DNA of 64,000 bases from Agrococcus sp. ProA11 (GTDB lineage Bacteria > Actinomycetota > Actinomycetes > Actinomycetales > Microbacteriaceae). The stretch is taken from contig NZ_CP156989.1 in assembly GCF_039880525.1 (NCBI RefSeq), positions 1,178,001-1,242,000 on the forward strand. Direction: 5' to 3'. The notes under the pieces were generated by a model. That model saw only the letters and a program-made list of their open reading frames with translations. It made no database searches and had not been told where the DNA came from. Each line of letters begins with the position of its first letter. Positions within the stretch are counted from its first letter, which is position 1. The translations under genes and the position numbers were made by a program. Below are positions 37,618 to 48,673 of this stretch, one piece after another.

Positions 37618-38724
37618 TCAGCTCAAGCGCACGACCTGCCGGATCGCCTTGCCGTCGGCGAGCGTGTCGAGCGCCTCGTTGAGCCCCTCGAGCTCGATCT
37701 CGCTCGTCACGAGCGCCTCCACCGCGAGCTTCCCCTCGCGCCAGAGCTGCTCGTAGCGAGGGATGTCCCGGGTCGGCACAGCAGAGCCCAGGTACGAGCC
37801 GATGACCGTGCGCGCCTCGGCGGTGAAGGTCAGCGGCGACAGGGAGGAGCGAGCGTCCGGATGGGGGAGCCCGACCGTGACGGTCGTGCCGCCGGGCGCC
37901 GTGAGCGCGAATGCGGTCTCGAAGGCCTTCGGGTGCCCGGCCGCCTCGATCACCACGGCGGCACGAAGCCCCTGCTCGAGGGCCTCATCGGGCGTGAGCG
38001 CGAGGTCCGCGCCCAGCTGCTTCGCGGTCTCGAGCTTCGACGGCACGCCATCCACACCGATCACGCGACCCAGGCCCAGGGATGCGGCGGCGAGCAGCGC
38101 CGCCATCCCGACGCCGCCGAGGCCCACGATCACGATGTCGTCGCCCTCGACGGGCTTGCCGGCGTTGATCACGGCGCCCCCGCCCGTGAGCATCGCGCAG
38201 CCGAGCACCGCGGCGACCTGCGGCGGGACGTCGTCACCGACCGGCACGACGGAGCGGCGGTCGACCACGGCGTGCGTCGCGAAGGCGGATACGCCCAGGT
38301 GGTGGTGCACCTCGGTATCGCCCTCGTGCAGCCGTCGGCCGCCGCCGAGCAGCTCGCCGGCCGCGTTCGAGGCGGAGCCGCGCTCGCACGGGAGTCTGCC
38401 GTCGGTGGCGCACGCGGCGCACTCGCCGCAGCGCGGCAGGAACGTCGTCACGATGCGGGTGCCGACGGCGATATCGTCGACGCCCTCGCCGATCGCCTCC
38501 ACGATGCCGGCAGCCTCGTGCCCCAGCAGCATCGGCACCGGCCGCGGCCGGGCGCCGTCGACGACCGAGAGGTCGCTGTGACACAGGCCCGCGGCCTCGA
38601 TGCGCACGAGCAGCTCGCCGGGGCCGGGCTGATCGAGCTCGAGCTCGACGAGCTCGAGCGGCTGCGACTGGGAGAAGGGGCGCTCGGCGCCGATCGCCCG
38701 CAGCACCGCACCGCGGATGCGCAT
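37618..38724 (-). CDS. Zinc-dependent alcohol dehydrogenase (MDR family)
   Basis: NAD(P)-dependent oxidoreductase of 368 residues. Catalytic zinc ligands are C in AAGLCHSD, H in LGHEAAGIVE and C in VLGCAMLTGGGAV. The structural zinc loop CGECAACATDGRLPC has all four cysteines. The Rossmann motif is IVGLGGVGMAALLAA. This resembles class III-like or aryl-alcohol dehydrogenases, but the substrate is not evident. It follows mmsB with a TGATG overlap, so the pair probably act together on hydroxy-acid or alcohol intermediates, for example in valine catabolism. Confidence 0.9.
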   Translation of the reverse strand: MRIRGAVLRAIGAERPFSQSQPLELVELELDQPGPGELLVRIEAAGLCHSDLSVVDGARPRPVPMLLGHEAAGIVEAIGEGVDDIAVGTRIVTTFLPRCGECAACATDGRLPCERGSASNAAGELLGGGRRLHEGDTEVHHHLGVSAFATHAVVDRRSVVPVGDDVPPQVAAVLGCAMLTGGGAVINAGKPVEGDDIVIVGLGGVGMAALLAAASLGLGRVIGVDGVPSKLETAKQLGADLALTPDEALEQGLRAAVVIEAAGHPKAFETAFALTAPGGTTVTVGLPHPDARSSLSPLTFTAEARTVIGSYLGSAVPTRDIPRYEQLWREGKLAVEALVTSEIELEGLNEALDTLADGKAIRQVVRLS

Positions 38725-39638
38725 CAGCGCCCGTCCCAGCCGGCGACCGAACCGTCGGGGCTCGTCTCGCGGATCACGAGCGTGCAGTCCTTGCCGCCGA
38801 AGCCGTCGTCGAGCAGCCGCTGCAGCTGATCGCGGATGAGCGTCGCGGCCGGCACGTGCACGCCCGCTGCCTCGGCGCCGTCGACGGCCAGCGTGACGTC
38901 CTTGTGGCAGAGCATCGCCGAGAAGGACGCGTCGAAGTTGTGGTTCGCGGCCGCACCGGGCACGACGCCCGGCACCGGGTACCAGGTGCGCACCGCCCAG
39001 GAGTCACCGGAGGAGACGCGCGCCACCTCGAAGAAGGACTGCGCGTCGAGGCCGAGCTCCTTCGCCAGTTGCGCGCCCTCCGACATCCCCAGGATCGAGA
39101 CGCCGAGCATCATGTTGTTGACGAGCTTCGCGGCGATGCCGTGCGTCGCCTCGCCGACCGCCAGCACGTTGCCTGCCATCGGCGCGACGATCTCCTTCGC
39201 CGCGGCGACATCCTCGTCGCTGCCTCCGAGCATGAACGCCAGGCTCCCGGCCTCCGCGCCCTGGATGCCGCCGGAGACGGGGGAGTCGACGAAGCGGAAT
39301 CCGCGCGCGGTCGCTTCGCTGTGGCACCAGGCCGACGTCTCGAGGTCCACGGTCGAGGTGTCGAGGATGAGCGTGCCAGGGGCCGCGTGCGCGAAGACGC
39401 CGTCATCGCCGGCCAGCACCGAGCGCACGTGCTCGCCCTTGGGGAGGCTGAGGATCACCACGGCAGCGCCATCCACCGCTTCGCCGACCGACCCGACTGG
39501 CGTGATGCCGCGCGCCGCAGCACCCTCGAGGAGCGCGTCGACGACGTCGTAGCCCTGCACGTCGTGCCCAGCAGAGACGAGGTGCGCGGACATCCGGCTG
39601 CCCATGTTGCCGAGGCCGATCCAGGCGATTGACGTCAT
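38724..39638 (-). CDS. mmsB: 3-hydroxyisobutyrate dehydrogenase family protein
   Basis: NAD-dependent beta-hydroxyacid dehydrogenase of 304 residues. The N-terminus IAWIGLGNMGSRMSAHLVSAGH binds NAD, FVDSPVSGGIQGAEAGSLAFMLGG is the substrate loop, and GIAAKLVNNMMLG holds the catalytic lysine. The likely substrate is 3-hydroxyisobutyrate of valine degradation, though other beta-hydroxyacids are possible. First gene of a two-gene operon with the zinc alcohol dehydrogenase; a terminator separates it from the transporter upstream. Confidence 0.9.
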   Translation of the reverse strand: MTSIAWIGLGNMGSRMSAHLVSAGHDVQGYDVVDALLEGAAARGITPVGSVGEAVDGAAVVILSLPKGEHVRSVLAGDDGVFAHAAPGTLILDTSTVDLETSAWCHSEATARGFRFVDSPVSGGIQGAEAGSLAFMLGGSDEDVAAAKEIVAPMAGNVLAVGEATHGIAAKLVNNMMLGVSILGMSEGAQLAKELGLDAQSFFEVARVSSGDSWAVRTWYPVPGVVPGAAANHNFDASFSAMLCHKDVTLAVDGAEAAGVHVPAATLIRDQLQRLLDDGFGGKDCTLVIRETSPDGSVAGWDGR

Positions 39639-39688
39639 CGTCGATTCCTTCCGAGGTTGTGCGATCCACGATATCTGCGAACGAGGCA

Positions 39689-39719
39689 GCGGGCGGCGAG
39701 GAACACCCTCGCCGCCCGC
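39689..39719 (-). terminator. Terminator after the MHS transporter gene
   Basis: GCGGGCGGCGAGG (39689-39701) pairs with CCTCGCCGCCCGC (39707-39719) around a five-base loop, 24 bases beyond the transporter stop and upstream of mmsB on the same strand. Confidence 0.75.
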
Positions 39720-39742
39720 CGTCAGCAGTGCCGGTCAGTCGA

Positions 39743-41110
39743 TCAGACCGTGCCCTGCTCCTCGCGCAGCCGGCGACGATCCTCGTCGTCGACGTCGTGC
39801 AGCGAGATGCCCTTCGTCTCCTTGAGCGCGAGCACCGCGATGAGCGTGATGCCGCAGGCGACGACCAGGTAGATCGCGACCGGGATGTGGCTGCCGAACT
39901 GGCCGAGCAGCGCCGTGGCGATGATCGGCGCGAGCGAGCCCGCCACGATCGAGGTCACCTGGTAGCCGAGCGAGACACCCGAGTAGCGCATGCGCGTCGG
40001 GAAGATCTCGGCCATGATCGCCGGCTGCCCGGCGTACATGAGCGCGTGGAAGAGCAGACCCAGGATGATGCCGCCCAGGATCACGACGTCCACACCGGTG
40101 TCGAACATCGGGAAGGCGATGAAGCCCCACGAAGCGCCCAGGATGGTGCCGATCATGTACATGGGCCGACGGCCCACGGTGTCGACGAAGCGGCCCACGA
40201 TCGGCACGAAGATGAAGTGCGCGACGTGCGCGATCGCCATCAGACCCAGGATTCGCGAGACGTCGTACTCGAGGTAGGTGCGCAGGTAGACGATCGAGAA
40301 CGTCACCACCAGGTAGTACAGGATGTTCTCCGCGAAGCGCAGGCCCATGGCCGTCAGCACACCCTTCGGGTAGCGCTTGATGACTTCCATCACGCCGTAG
40401 CCCTGGGCGTTCGACTCCGCGACCTCCTCCTTGACCTGCTGGAAGATGGGTGCATCCTCGATGCGGGTGCGGATGTAGTAGCCGACGGCGACGATCACGA
40501 CCGACAGCCAGAAGGCCACGCGCCAGCCCCAGCTGAGGAAAGCCTCATCCGAGAGGGTCCACTGCAGCACGAGCAGCACGACCGTGGCAATGAGGTTGCC
40601 GGCCGGCACCGCCGCCTGCGGGAACGAGGACCAGAAGCCGCGCTCCTTGTTCGGAGCGTGCTCCGCGACGAGCAGCACGCCGCCGCCCCACTCGCCGCCG
40701 ACGGCGAAGCCCTGCGCGAAGCGCAGCAGCACGAGCAGTGCGGGAGCCCAGTAGCCGATCTGGTCGAAGGTCGGCAGGCAGCCCATCAGGAAGGTGGCGA
40801 CACCGACCAGGATGATGGCGACCTGCAGGAGCTTCTTGCGGCCGTACTTGTCGCCGAAGTGGCCGAAGACGATGCCGCCGAGGGGACGCGCGACGAACCC
40901 GACCGCGTAGGTCAGGAAGGCGCTGATGATGGGGAAGTACGGATCATCGCTCTGCGGGAACATGATCAGGTTGAAGACGATGGTCGCTGCAGTGGCGTAC
41001 AGGAAGAACTCGTACCACTCGACCACCGTCCCAGCCATTGCTGCGGTGACGACCTTGCCGAGACCCTTGCGGTCATTGTCTCTGGACGTGTCGTGGACGG
41101 ACTGTGTCAT
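39743..41110 (-). CDS. MFS transporter, metabolite:H+ symporter (MHS) family
   Basis: A 455-residue permease with twelve predicted helices. The MHS hallmarks are the first helix AMAGTVVEWYEFFLYATAAT, the motif GHFGDKYGRKKLL after helix 2, and RFAQGFAVGGEWGGGVLLVAEHAP in helix 4. Family members import organic acids, betaines or aromatic acids such as shikimate; the substrate here is unknown. GAGGAGG precedes the ATG. A promoter-like AT-rich element (CATATACC on the minus strand, near 41153) lies upstream. Downstream mmsB and the alcohol dehydrogenase suggest organic-acid catabolism, but the terminator between them argues against one operon. Confidence 0.9.
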   Translation of the reverse strand: MTQSVHDTSRDNDRKGLGKVVTAAMAGTVVEWYEFFLYATAATIVFNLIMFPQSDDPYFPIISAFLTYAVGFVARPLGGIVFGHFGDKYGRKKLLQVAIILVGVATFLMGCLPTFDQIGYWAPALLVLLRFAQGFAVGGEWGGGVLLVAEHAPNKERGFWSSFPQAAVPAGNLIATVVLLVLQWTLSDEAFLSWGWRVAFWLSVVIVAVGYYIRTRIEDAPIFQQVKEEVAESNAQGYGVMEVIKRYPKGVLTAMGLRFAENILYYLVVTFSIVYLRTYLEYDVSRILGLMAIAHVAHFIFVPIVGRFVDTVGRRPMYMIGTILGASWGFIAFPMFDTGVDVVILGGIILGLLFHALMYAGQPAIMAEIFPTRMRYSGVSLGYQVTSIVAGSLAPIIATALLGQFGSHIPVAIYLVVACGITLIAVLALKETKGISLHDVDDEDRRRLREEQGTV

Positions 41111-41222
41111 GCCTACCTCCTCGTAGGTGCACGGGGCTGTGCCGGGAGAAAGGTATATGACGATCGGTTCAGTTACCGCATCGGAGCGTCACGACACACC
41201 GATGCGGGGTGCAGCAGTGCTG

Positions 41223-42467
41223 TCAGTCGTCAGTGCGTGAGCCGAAGACGATCTCGTCCCAGCTCGGCATCGCGGCCCGAGAGCCGCGCTTGCGATTGCC
41301 GACCGGGCCCGTGCCGGTCGCTCGCTGGCTCCGCTGTTCCTGGATCTCGGGCTCCGCGGGCGGTGCCGCGGCTTCGGGCTCGAAGAGGCTCGGTGCAGAC
41401 TCGGCGGTGCGGAGGGCGGCCTCTCGCTCGCTGCGACGGCGCCGGAGCGCGTCGAGGAGCTCGGCGGTGTGGTTGGGCTGCGACGACGCGGCCGGACGGT
41501 TGATCGCGGCGGCCTGCACGTTCTCCGGCTGGCTGCCGACCTCGCCGCCGCGCACGCGCAGCCACGGGTTGTCGGCCTTCGTGGGCTCCTTGGGTCGGGA
41601 CCCGAGCGGTGAGTCGGCAGCATCGGCGGGCTCGATGGCGTCCTCCAGGCCGACGCCGGGCTCGACCGGAGCGGGCGTGGATCGGGTCACGCCGCGCTGG
41701 ATGCGGAAGGCGTCGGAGTCGAATCGGCCCGTGTCGCCGCGGCCCGACTCGGTTCGCGCCGCGTCCGGCGTCGCAGCACGCTGCGCGATCGGCGGCGCGC
41801 CGCCGTCCTCGACCGGGGCGGGTGCGGGCGTCGGCGCCGTCGCGGCGGCATCCGGGCCTGCGGGACGCTGCTGGCGGTCGATGGCGCGCAGTCGGGGCAC
41901 GAGCACGCTTGAGGCATCGCCCGTCTGGCTCAGCGAGGTCGCCTCCTTGCCGCGCGGCGTCAGCGTCGCCTTCTTGGGCTCGTAGCCCCACGTGGCCTCG
42001 TGCTGGATCGCCTCGGTGGTGAAGCGCAGGCGCACGGTCCAGACGCCGCCCTCGCCGTCCTTCCAGGCGGCCCAGGAACGATCCGAGGCGCGCAGGTCGT
42101 CGAGGCGCTCATCGATCGCGGCACCGAAGGTGGTCTCGCCCGCGAGCGGGTCGATGTCGCCGGACGCGACCGGGATCGACAGCGCCGAGTCGAGCACGTG
42201 GTTGCGCTCGGCCACGACGGGCCCCTCGAATCGCTCGATGTAGGCGAGCTCCTCGCCGGTCGAGGAGGCGACCTCCTCGGCCGTCATGCCGCCGCGGATG
42301 AGCGCCTGGATGTCGCGCGGGCGGGCCTTGCGCTCCCGGTGGGGGATCGCCGCTGCCGGCTTGCGGTGCTCTGGCAGGGCATCGACGGGCACGCGGAAGC
42401 GCTCGCCGGAGTCGGACTCGAGGATGAGCACGTCGTCCTCGACGCCGATGACGCTCAGCTGCTGCAT
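41223..42467 (-). CDS. sepH: Septation protein SepH
   Basis: Actinobacterial cell-division protein that binds FtsZ and promotes its assembly. The 414 residues begin MQQLSVIGVEDDVLILESDSGERF, and the conserved N-terminal DUF3071 domain (about 1-170) contains LSPRDIQALIRGG-like RPRDIQALIRGGMTAEEVA (a helix-turn-helix-like element) and WTVRLRF. A long disordered Pro/Ala-rich middle follows, ending in the conserved C-terminal SWDEIVFGSR. Divergent from the DUF4193 gene across 234 bases; upstream of the MHS gene but separated by a promoter. Confidence 0.92.
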   Translation of the reverse strand: MQQLSVIGVEDDVLILESDSGERFRVPVDALPEHRKPAAAIPHRERKARPRDIQALIRGGMTAEEVASSTGEELAYIERFEGPVVAERNHVLDSALSIPVASGDIDPLAGETTFGAAIDERLDDLRASDRSWAAWKDGEGGVWTVRLRFTTEAIQHEATWGYEPKKATLTPRGKEATSLSQTGDASSVLVPRLRAIDRQQRPAGPDAAATAPTPAPAPVEDGGAPPIAQRAATPDAARTESGRGDTGRFDSDAFRIQRGVTRSTPAPVEPGVGLEDAIEPADAADSPLGSRPKEPTKADNPWLRVRGGEVGSQPENVQAAAINRPAASSQPNHTAELLDALRRRRSEREAALRTAESAPSLFEPEAAAPPAEPEIQEQRSQRATGTGPVGNRKRGSRAAMPSWDEIVFGSRTDD

Positions 42468-42623
42468 GATTCGCCGGTCCTTCCTGGCGGGTGGTTTCGG
42501 GCGTCGTCAGCATCGCACGGAGGCGCTGCGCGGGCCGGGAATGGGCCGGGCGCGCCGTGCGTTCCGTACGGAGCACCGATCCCGGTGCGAACGCGGGCGG
42601 TGACACCGTGCGTGCACGTGGTT

Positions 42624-42659
42624 ATCTGATTTGCCTCAGATCGGGCTTTCGTGCAGACT
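42624..42659 (+). promoter_or_regulatory. Promoter with small inverted repeat before the DUF4193 gene
   Basis: ATCTGA (42624-42629) and TCAGAT (42636-42641) flank TTTGCC. TTGCCT at 42631-42636 and CAGACT at 42654-42659 are 17 bases apart and could be -35 and -10 elements, placing the small inverted repeat over the -35, as an operator would be. Tentative. Confidence 0.4.
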
Positions 42660-42701
42660 GTGCGCCGACGACGCTCAACCCCTCCCAGCAAGGAAGCCCT
42701 G

Positions 42702-42989
42702 ATGGCCACCGATTACGACGCACCGCGCAAGACCGACGACGAGAACGAGTCGCTCGATGCGCTGAAGGAGCGCGTGCCGGCGAAGAGCGTCGCGACGGAC
42801 GACGACGCCGACAACCCCGGCAGCTTCGACCTCTCCGCCGCAGACCTCGCCGACGTCGAGCTCGACGTCGTCGTGCTGCCGCCGCAGGAGCACGAATTCA
42901 CCTGCGTCAACTGCTTCCTGGTCAAGGACCGGCTGCAGTTCGACCACGAGACCAAGCTCGGCCCGATCTGCCAGGAGTGCGCCTCCTGA
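42702..42989 (+). CDS. DUF4193 domain protein
   Basis: A 95-residue acidic protein starting MATDYDAPRKTDDENESLDALKER. The conserved C-terminal half PPQEHEFTCVNCFLVKDRLQF, ending PICQECAS, has two CxxC pairs that may bind zinc. The family is restricted to actinobacteria, usually beside sepH, DUF3093 and dut, and is of unknown function. AGGAAG precedes the ATG at 42702; a longer reading from 42651 lacks support. Terminated by a strong hairpin shared with DUF3093. Confidence 0.9.
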   Translation: MATDYDAPRKTDDENESLDALKERVPAKSVATDDDADNPGSFDLSAADLADVELDVVVLPPQEHEFTCVNCFLVKDRLQFDHETKLGPICQECAS

Positions 42990-43007
42990 TCGATCCCTGC
43001 CGCTGAG

Positions 43008-43047
43008 CAGTGCGCAGAGCGCAGTGTGCAGAGTGCAGAGTGCACTG
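43008..43047. repeat. Short imperfect repeats (GCAGTGYGCAGAG) between DUF4193 and DUF3093
   Basis: Variants of GCAGTGCGCAGAGC and GTGCAGAGTGCAGAGTGCA run in tandem just before the terminator. Low-complexity intergenic DNA with no coding potential. Confidence 0.55.
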
Positions 43048-43055
43048 AGCGGCTC

Positions 43056-43087
43056 CGAACGGGCCCGCGAGTACGCGGGCCCGTTCG
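43056..43087. terminator. Bidirectional terminator between DUF4193 and DUF3093 genes
   Basis: CGAACGGGCCCGCG (43056-43069) and its exact complement (43074-43087) pair around AGTA. It lies between converging stops at 42989 and 43092. Confidence 0.8.
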
Positions 43088-43091
43088 CTCG

Positions 43092-43547
43092 TCACTGGCG
43101 TGCCTGCGCCGCCGCGATCGCCGCCGCGAGTGCCTTCGGCCGGCGGCTGCTCACGAGCCACGCGGGGGTGGCATCCGCGGGGTCGGTGACGGGCACGCGC
43201 ACCAGCGACTTGGTCCACGGCGAGATCACGTGGTGGTCGGCCGGATCCCATGCCGCGCGCATGGCGGCCTGTGCGTCGGCGCCCTCCAGGGCCTCGGCAG
43301 TGCCGAGCTCCGACACCGGGATGCGCGCTCGACCGGCGCGCAGGGAGCCGTCTCGCAGCTCGATCGTCGGCGCAGCGAGCCACAGCGCGAGCGCGATCGC
43401 GCCATAGAGCACCGCGGCCACGGCGATCCCCATCTCGATGCTCACCGGCAGGAACACCAGCAGGGATGCGGGAACGATGAGCAGCAGGAGCAGCAGCAGC
43501 CACCACGGCGGCACGAGTCGCTCGCGGTACGAGGGGGCGAAATCCAT
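43092..43547 (-). CDS. DUF3093 membrane protein
   Basis: A 151-residue protein with a short N-terminus ([16 protein letters not shown]), two hydrophobic helices at about 15-33 and 38-58, and a soluble domain with [21 protein letters not shown]. This is DUF3093, an actinobacterial family always found near dut. Function unknown. Divergent from dut with 69 bases between the starts. Confidence 0.9.
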   Translation of the reverse strand: MDFAPSYRERLVPPWWLLLLLLLIVPASLLVFLPVSIEMGIAVAAVLYGAIALALWLAAPTIELRDGSLRAGRARIPVSELGTAEALEGADAQAAMRAAWDPADHHVISPWTKSLVRVPVTDPADATPAWLVSSRRPKALAAAIAAAQARQ

Positions 43548-43616
43548 GCCTCCATCATCCCGCCTCCGACGATGTCGGTTCGCCGGGCACGGCCCGCTCG
43601 GCTAGCCTCGTGTGCG

Positions 43617-44069
43617 ATGAACCAGGTCGAAGTCCTCATGACCGGGTCACCGGTGCCTCGCTATGCGCACCCGGGTGACGCCGGTGCCGACCTCCATGCC
43701 GCCGAGCCGCTGACGCTCGAGCCGGGCCAGCGCGCGCTGGTCGCGACCGGGATCGCGATCGCACTGCCGGACGGATTCGCCGGATTCATCCACCCGCGCA
43801 GCGGCCTCGCCGCCAAGCACGGCATCACGATCGTGAACGCACCGGGCACCGTCGACGCCGGCTACCGCGGCGAGATCAAGGTCAACCTGCTCAACACCGG
43901 CAGCGAGCCGCACCGCATCGAGGTGGGCGATCGCATCGCGCAGCTCATCGTGCAGCGCGTCGAGCAGGTGCGCTTCATCGAGGTGGAGCGGCTGCCGGGA
44001 TCGGATCGAGGCGAGCGCGGGCACGGGTCCACCGGCTTCAGCGCCGCGCCAGAGGGGATCACACGATGA
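43617..44069 (+). CDS. dut: dUTP diphosphatase
   Basis: Hydrolyses dUTP to dUMP, keeping uracil out of DNA and supplying dTMP synthesis. The 150 residues contain all five trimeric dUTPase motifs: [31 protein letters not shown] (catalytic Asp), RIAQLIV and the C-terminal [10 protein letters not shown] arm. The ATG at 43617 begins [10 protein letters not shown]. The stop overlaps the DUF3710 start by four bases (ATGA), so dut, DUF3710 and DUF3159 form an operon. Confidence 0.96.
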   Translation: MNQVEVLMTGSPVPRYAHPGDAGADLHAAEPLTLEPGQRALVATGIAIALPDGFAGFIHPRSGLAAKHGITIVNAPGTVDAGYRGEIKVNLLNTGSEPHRIEVGDRIAQLIVQRVEQVRFIEVERLPGSDRGERGHGSTGFSAAPEGITR

Positions 44070-44662
44070 CGGACACCACCGACGACCAGCAGCTGCCGGA
44101 CGACGAGGAGCTGGTCGAGAAGAGCGCTCCGGAGGATCGCGCGGCCGTGGGGCCGCTCGACGAGGCAGAGGCGCCCGTGCGGCCCTATGTCGATCTCGGG
44201 GGCTTGCGCATCGTGCCGCGCCCCGGCATGCAGATGCGGCTCGAGGTCGAGGAGAAGACCAAGCGCATCGTCGCCGTCACGCTCGAGCACGACGGGTCGA
44301 CCGTGCAGCTGCAGCCGTTCGCGGCGCCACGCAGCGAGGGCATCTGGGCGCCCGTGCGCGAGGTGCTGCGCGCCCAGCTCGAGCGGCAGGGCGCCGCGGT
44401 CGACGAGGCGGAGGGGCCGCTCGGCCCCGAGCTGCGCGCACGGCTGCAGGTCGGCCCCGATGGCGCGCCTCGCGCCGTGCGCATCGTCGGTGTCGACGGT
44501 CCGCGCTGGATGCTGCAGGGCCTCATCGGCGGCCCGGCGGCGATCGACGAGCAGCAGGCGGCAGCGGCGATCGAGCTGTTCCGCTCCACGGTCGTGTGCC
44601 GCGGCGCCGAGCCGATGCCGCCGCGGGAGCTCATCCCGCTGCGCGCGCCGAAGTCGGTCTGA
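44066..44662 (+). CDS. DUF3710 domain protein
   Basis: A 198-residue soluble protein. After an acidic 30-residue leader, the domain runs [57 protein letters not shown] and [15 protein letters not shown]. This is DUF3710, found almost always between dut and DUF3159 in actinobacteria. Function unknown. Coupled on both sides: ATGA with dut and TGATG with DUF3159. Confidence 0.9.
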   Translation: MTDTTDDQQLPDDEELVEKSAPEDRAAVGPLDEAEAPVRPYVDLGGLRIVPRPGMQMRLEVEEKTKRIVAVTLEHDGSTVQLQPFAAPRSEGIWAPVREVLRAQLERQGAAVDEAEGPLGPELRARLQVGPDGAPRAVRIVGVDGPRWMLQGLIGGPAAIDEQQAAAAIELFRSTVVCRGAEPMPPRELIPLRAPKSV

Positions 44663-45438
44663 TGGTGCCGGCCGGATCGCAGCCGGACGCGGAATCGCAG
44701 CCAGAGCCGGAGGCCTCGTTCTCTGAGCAGGTGGGCGCGGCGATCCGCGGCTCGAAGCTCGGCCAGCTCGATCCCACCGCGAAGCCCTCGGCGCACGCGC
44801 TGCTCGCGGCGATGGGCGGGGTGCGCGGCATCGTGGAGTCGCTGCTGCCCGGCATCCTCTTCCTGATCCTGTACACAGCCACGCGAAACGTCTGGATCGC
44901 GGTGCTCGTGCCGCTGGCGGTCTCGCTCGGCTTCGTCGCGTGGCGCGTGCTCCAGCGTGGGCAGCCGATGCTCGCCTTCGCGGGCCTGATTGGCGTCGGG
45001 ATCTCGGCGGTCGTCGCGCTGATCACCGGCCAGGGGGAGGACAACTTCCTCTGGGGCTTCATCGTCAACAGCGTCATCGTGATCGTGCTGCTCGCCAGCA
45101 TGCTCGCGCGCCGACCGCTCGTCGGCGTCATCGCCGGGGCGCTGACCGGAACGCCCCACGCGTGGCGGACCGAGCGTGCGAAGCGCGCCGTGGCGTGGCG
45201 CTCCACCGTGCTGTGGCTGATCGTCATCGGCGCCCGCCTGGCGTTCCAGGTGCCGATGTACCTCGCAGCCGATCAGGGTGTCGCCGGCGCGGTCGAGCTG
45301 CTCGCGGCGACCAAGGTGGTGATGGGCGTGCCGCTCTATCTCGCGACCCTGTGGGTGACGTGGCTGATGGTGCGCACGGTGCTGCAGCAGCCCGACGCCG
45401 ACACGCCTGCCGATCCGGAGCGGCCGACGATCCGGTAA
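44662..45438 (+). CDS. DUF3159 membrane protein
   Basis: A 258-residue integral membrane protein with about six hydrophobic helices from residue 55 on (GIVESLLPGILFLILYTATR, VWIAVLVPLAVSLGFVAW, PMLAFAGLIGVGISAVVALI and others). It matches DUF3159, whose members sit in the dut neighbourhood; no transport or enzymatic function is established. The start MVPAGSQ overlaps the DUF3710 stop (TGATG). The gene ends one base before the large palindrome upstream of acnA. Confidence 0.88.
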   Translation: MVPAGSQPDAESQPEPEASFSEQVGAAIRGSKLGQLDPTAKPSAHALLAAMGGVRGIVESLLPGILFLILYTATRNVWIAVLVPLAVSLGFVAWRVLQRGQPMLAFAGLIGVGISAVVALITGQGEDNFLWGFIVNSVIVIVLLASMLARRPLVGVIAGALTGTPHAWRTERAKRAVAWRSTVLWLIVIGARLAFQVPMYLAADQGVAGAVELLAATKVVMGVPLYLATLWVTWLMVRTVLQQPDADTPADPERPTIR

Positions 45439-45439
45439 G

Positions 45440-45459
45440 ATATCTTGACGTCAAGATAT
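45440..45459. promoter_or_regulatory. 20-bp perfect palindrome upstream of acnA
   Basis: ATATCTTGACGTCAAGATAT is perfectly self-complementary and sits in a short AT-rich patch about 90 bases before the acnA start. Its size and symmetry fit a dimeric repressor; MarR-family regulators use palindromes of this type, and aconitase in Streptomyces is a reported target of the MarR protein TamR. The regulator is not encoded nearby, so the assignment is inference. A TAGACT at 45497-45502 may be the acnA -10. Confidence 0.75.
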
Positions 45460-45546
45460 ATCGCTTCGATCCCGCCCATCGCGTCGGCTCGAGGCATAGA
45501 CTCGGGGCGCAGTCAGCGCATCCCGTGAGACCCCGAAGGAGTCACG

Positions 45547-48363
<2,817 letters not shown>

Positions 48364-48375
48364 TCCGGCGCGCGC

Positions 48376-48408
48376 GCACGGCCCCGACCTCCCCGTGAGG
48401 CCGGGGCC
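48376..48408 (+). terminator. Terminator after acnA
   Basis: ACGGCCCCG (48376-48384) and CGGGGCCGT (48400-48408) pair, with an inner CCTC/GAGG stem after one mismatch. It starts 13 bases after the acnA stop. Confidence 0.75.
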
Positions 48409-48428
48409 GTTCGCTTGCCCGCGTCGCG

Positions 48429-48537
48429 CCCTCCGCGCTGCCCTCCGCGCTGCCCTCGCCGCTGCCCTCCGCGCTGCCCTCCGCGCTGCCCTCCGCGCTG
48501 CCCTCCGCGCTGCCCTCCGCGCTGCCCCTCCGCGCTG
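48429..48537. repeat. 12-bp minisatellite, nine copies, between acnA and dxs
   Basis: CCCTCCGCGCTG is repeated head to tail nine times. Copy 3 (48453-48464) carries a small change and copy 9 has one extra C; the rest are identical. The gene-free stretch 48364-48673 thus holds the acnA terminator, this array and the dxs promoter region. Unit length and lack of spacers exclude CRISPR. Confidence 0.92.
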
Positions 48538-48673
48538 GCGGCAGCGCAGATGTGTCGCTATCGGCTCCCAATCGAGCGGCATGCGCGCCGAACGTGACAC
48601 TTCTGTCGCGGGGAAGTTCGGCGCGGACAGCACACGGGGCATCCATGGGAGGCGGCACTACGATGGTGGGACC

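Noticed and set aside
42468-42701. Extra gene between sepH and DUF4193
   Set aside because: Open frames here are short, overlap neighbours and lack ribosome sites. The region is best read as two divergent promoters.
48429-48537. Possible CRISPR array
   Set aside because: The units are only 12 bases and directly adjacent with no spacers; no cas genes are near. It is a minisatellite.
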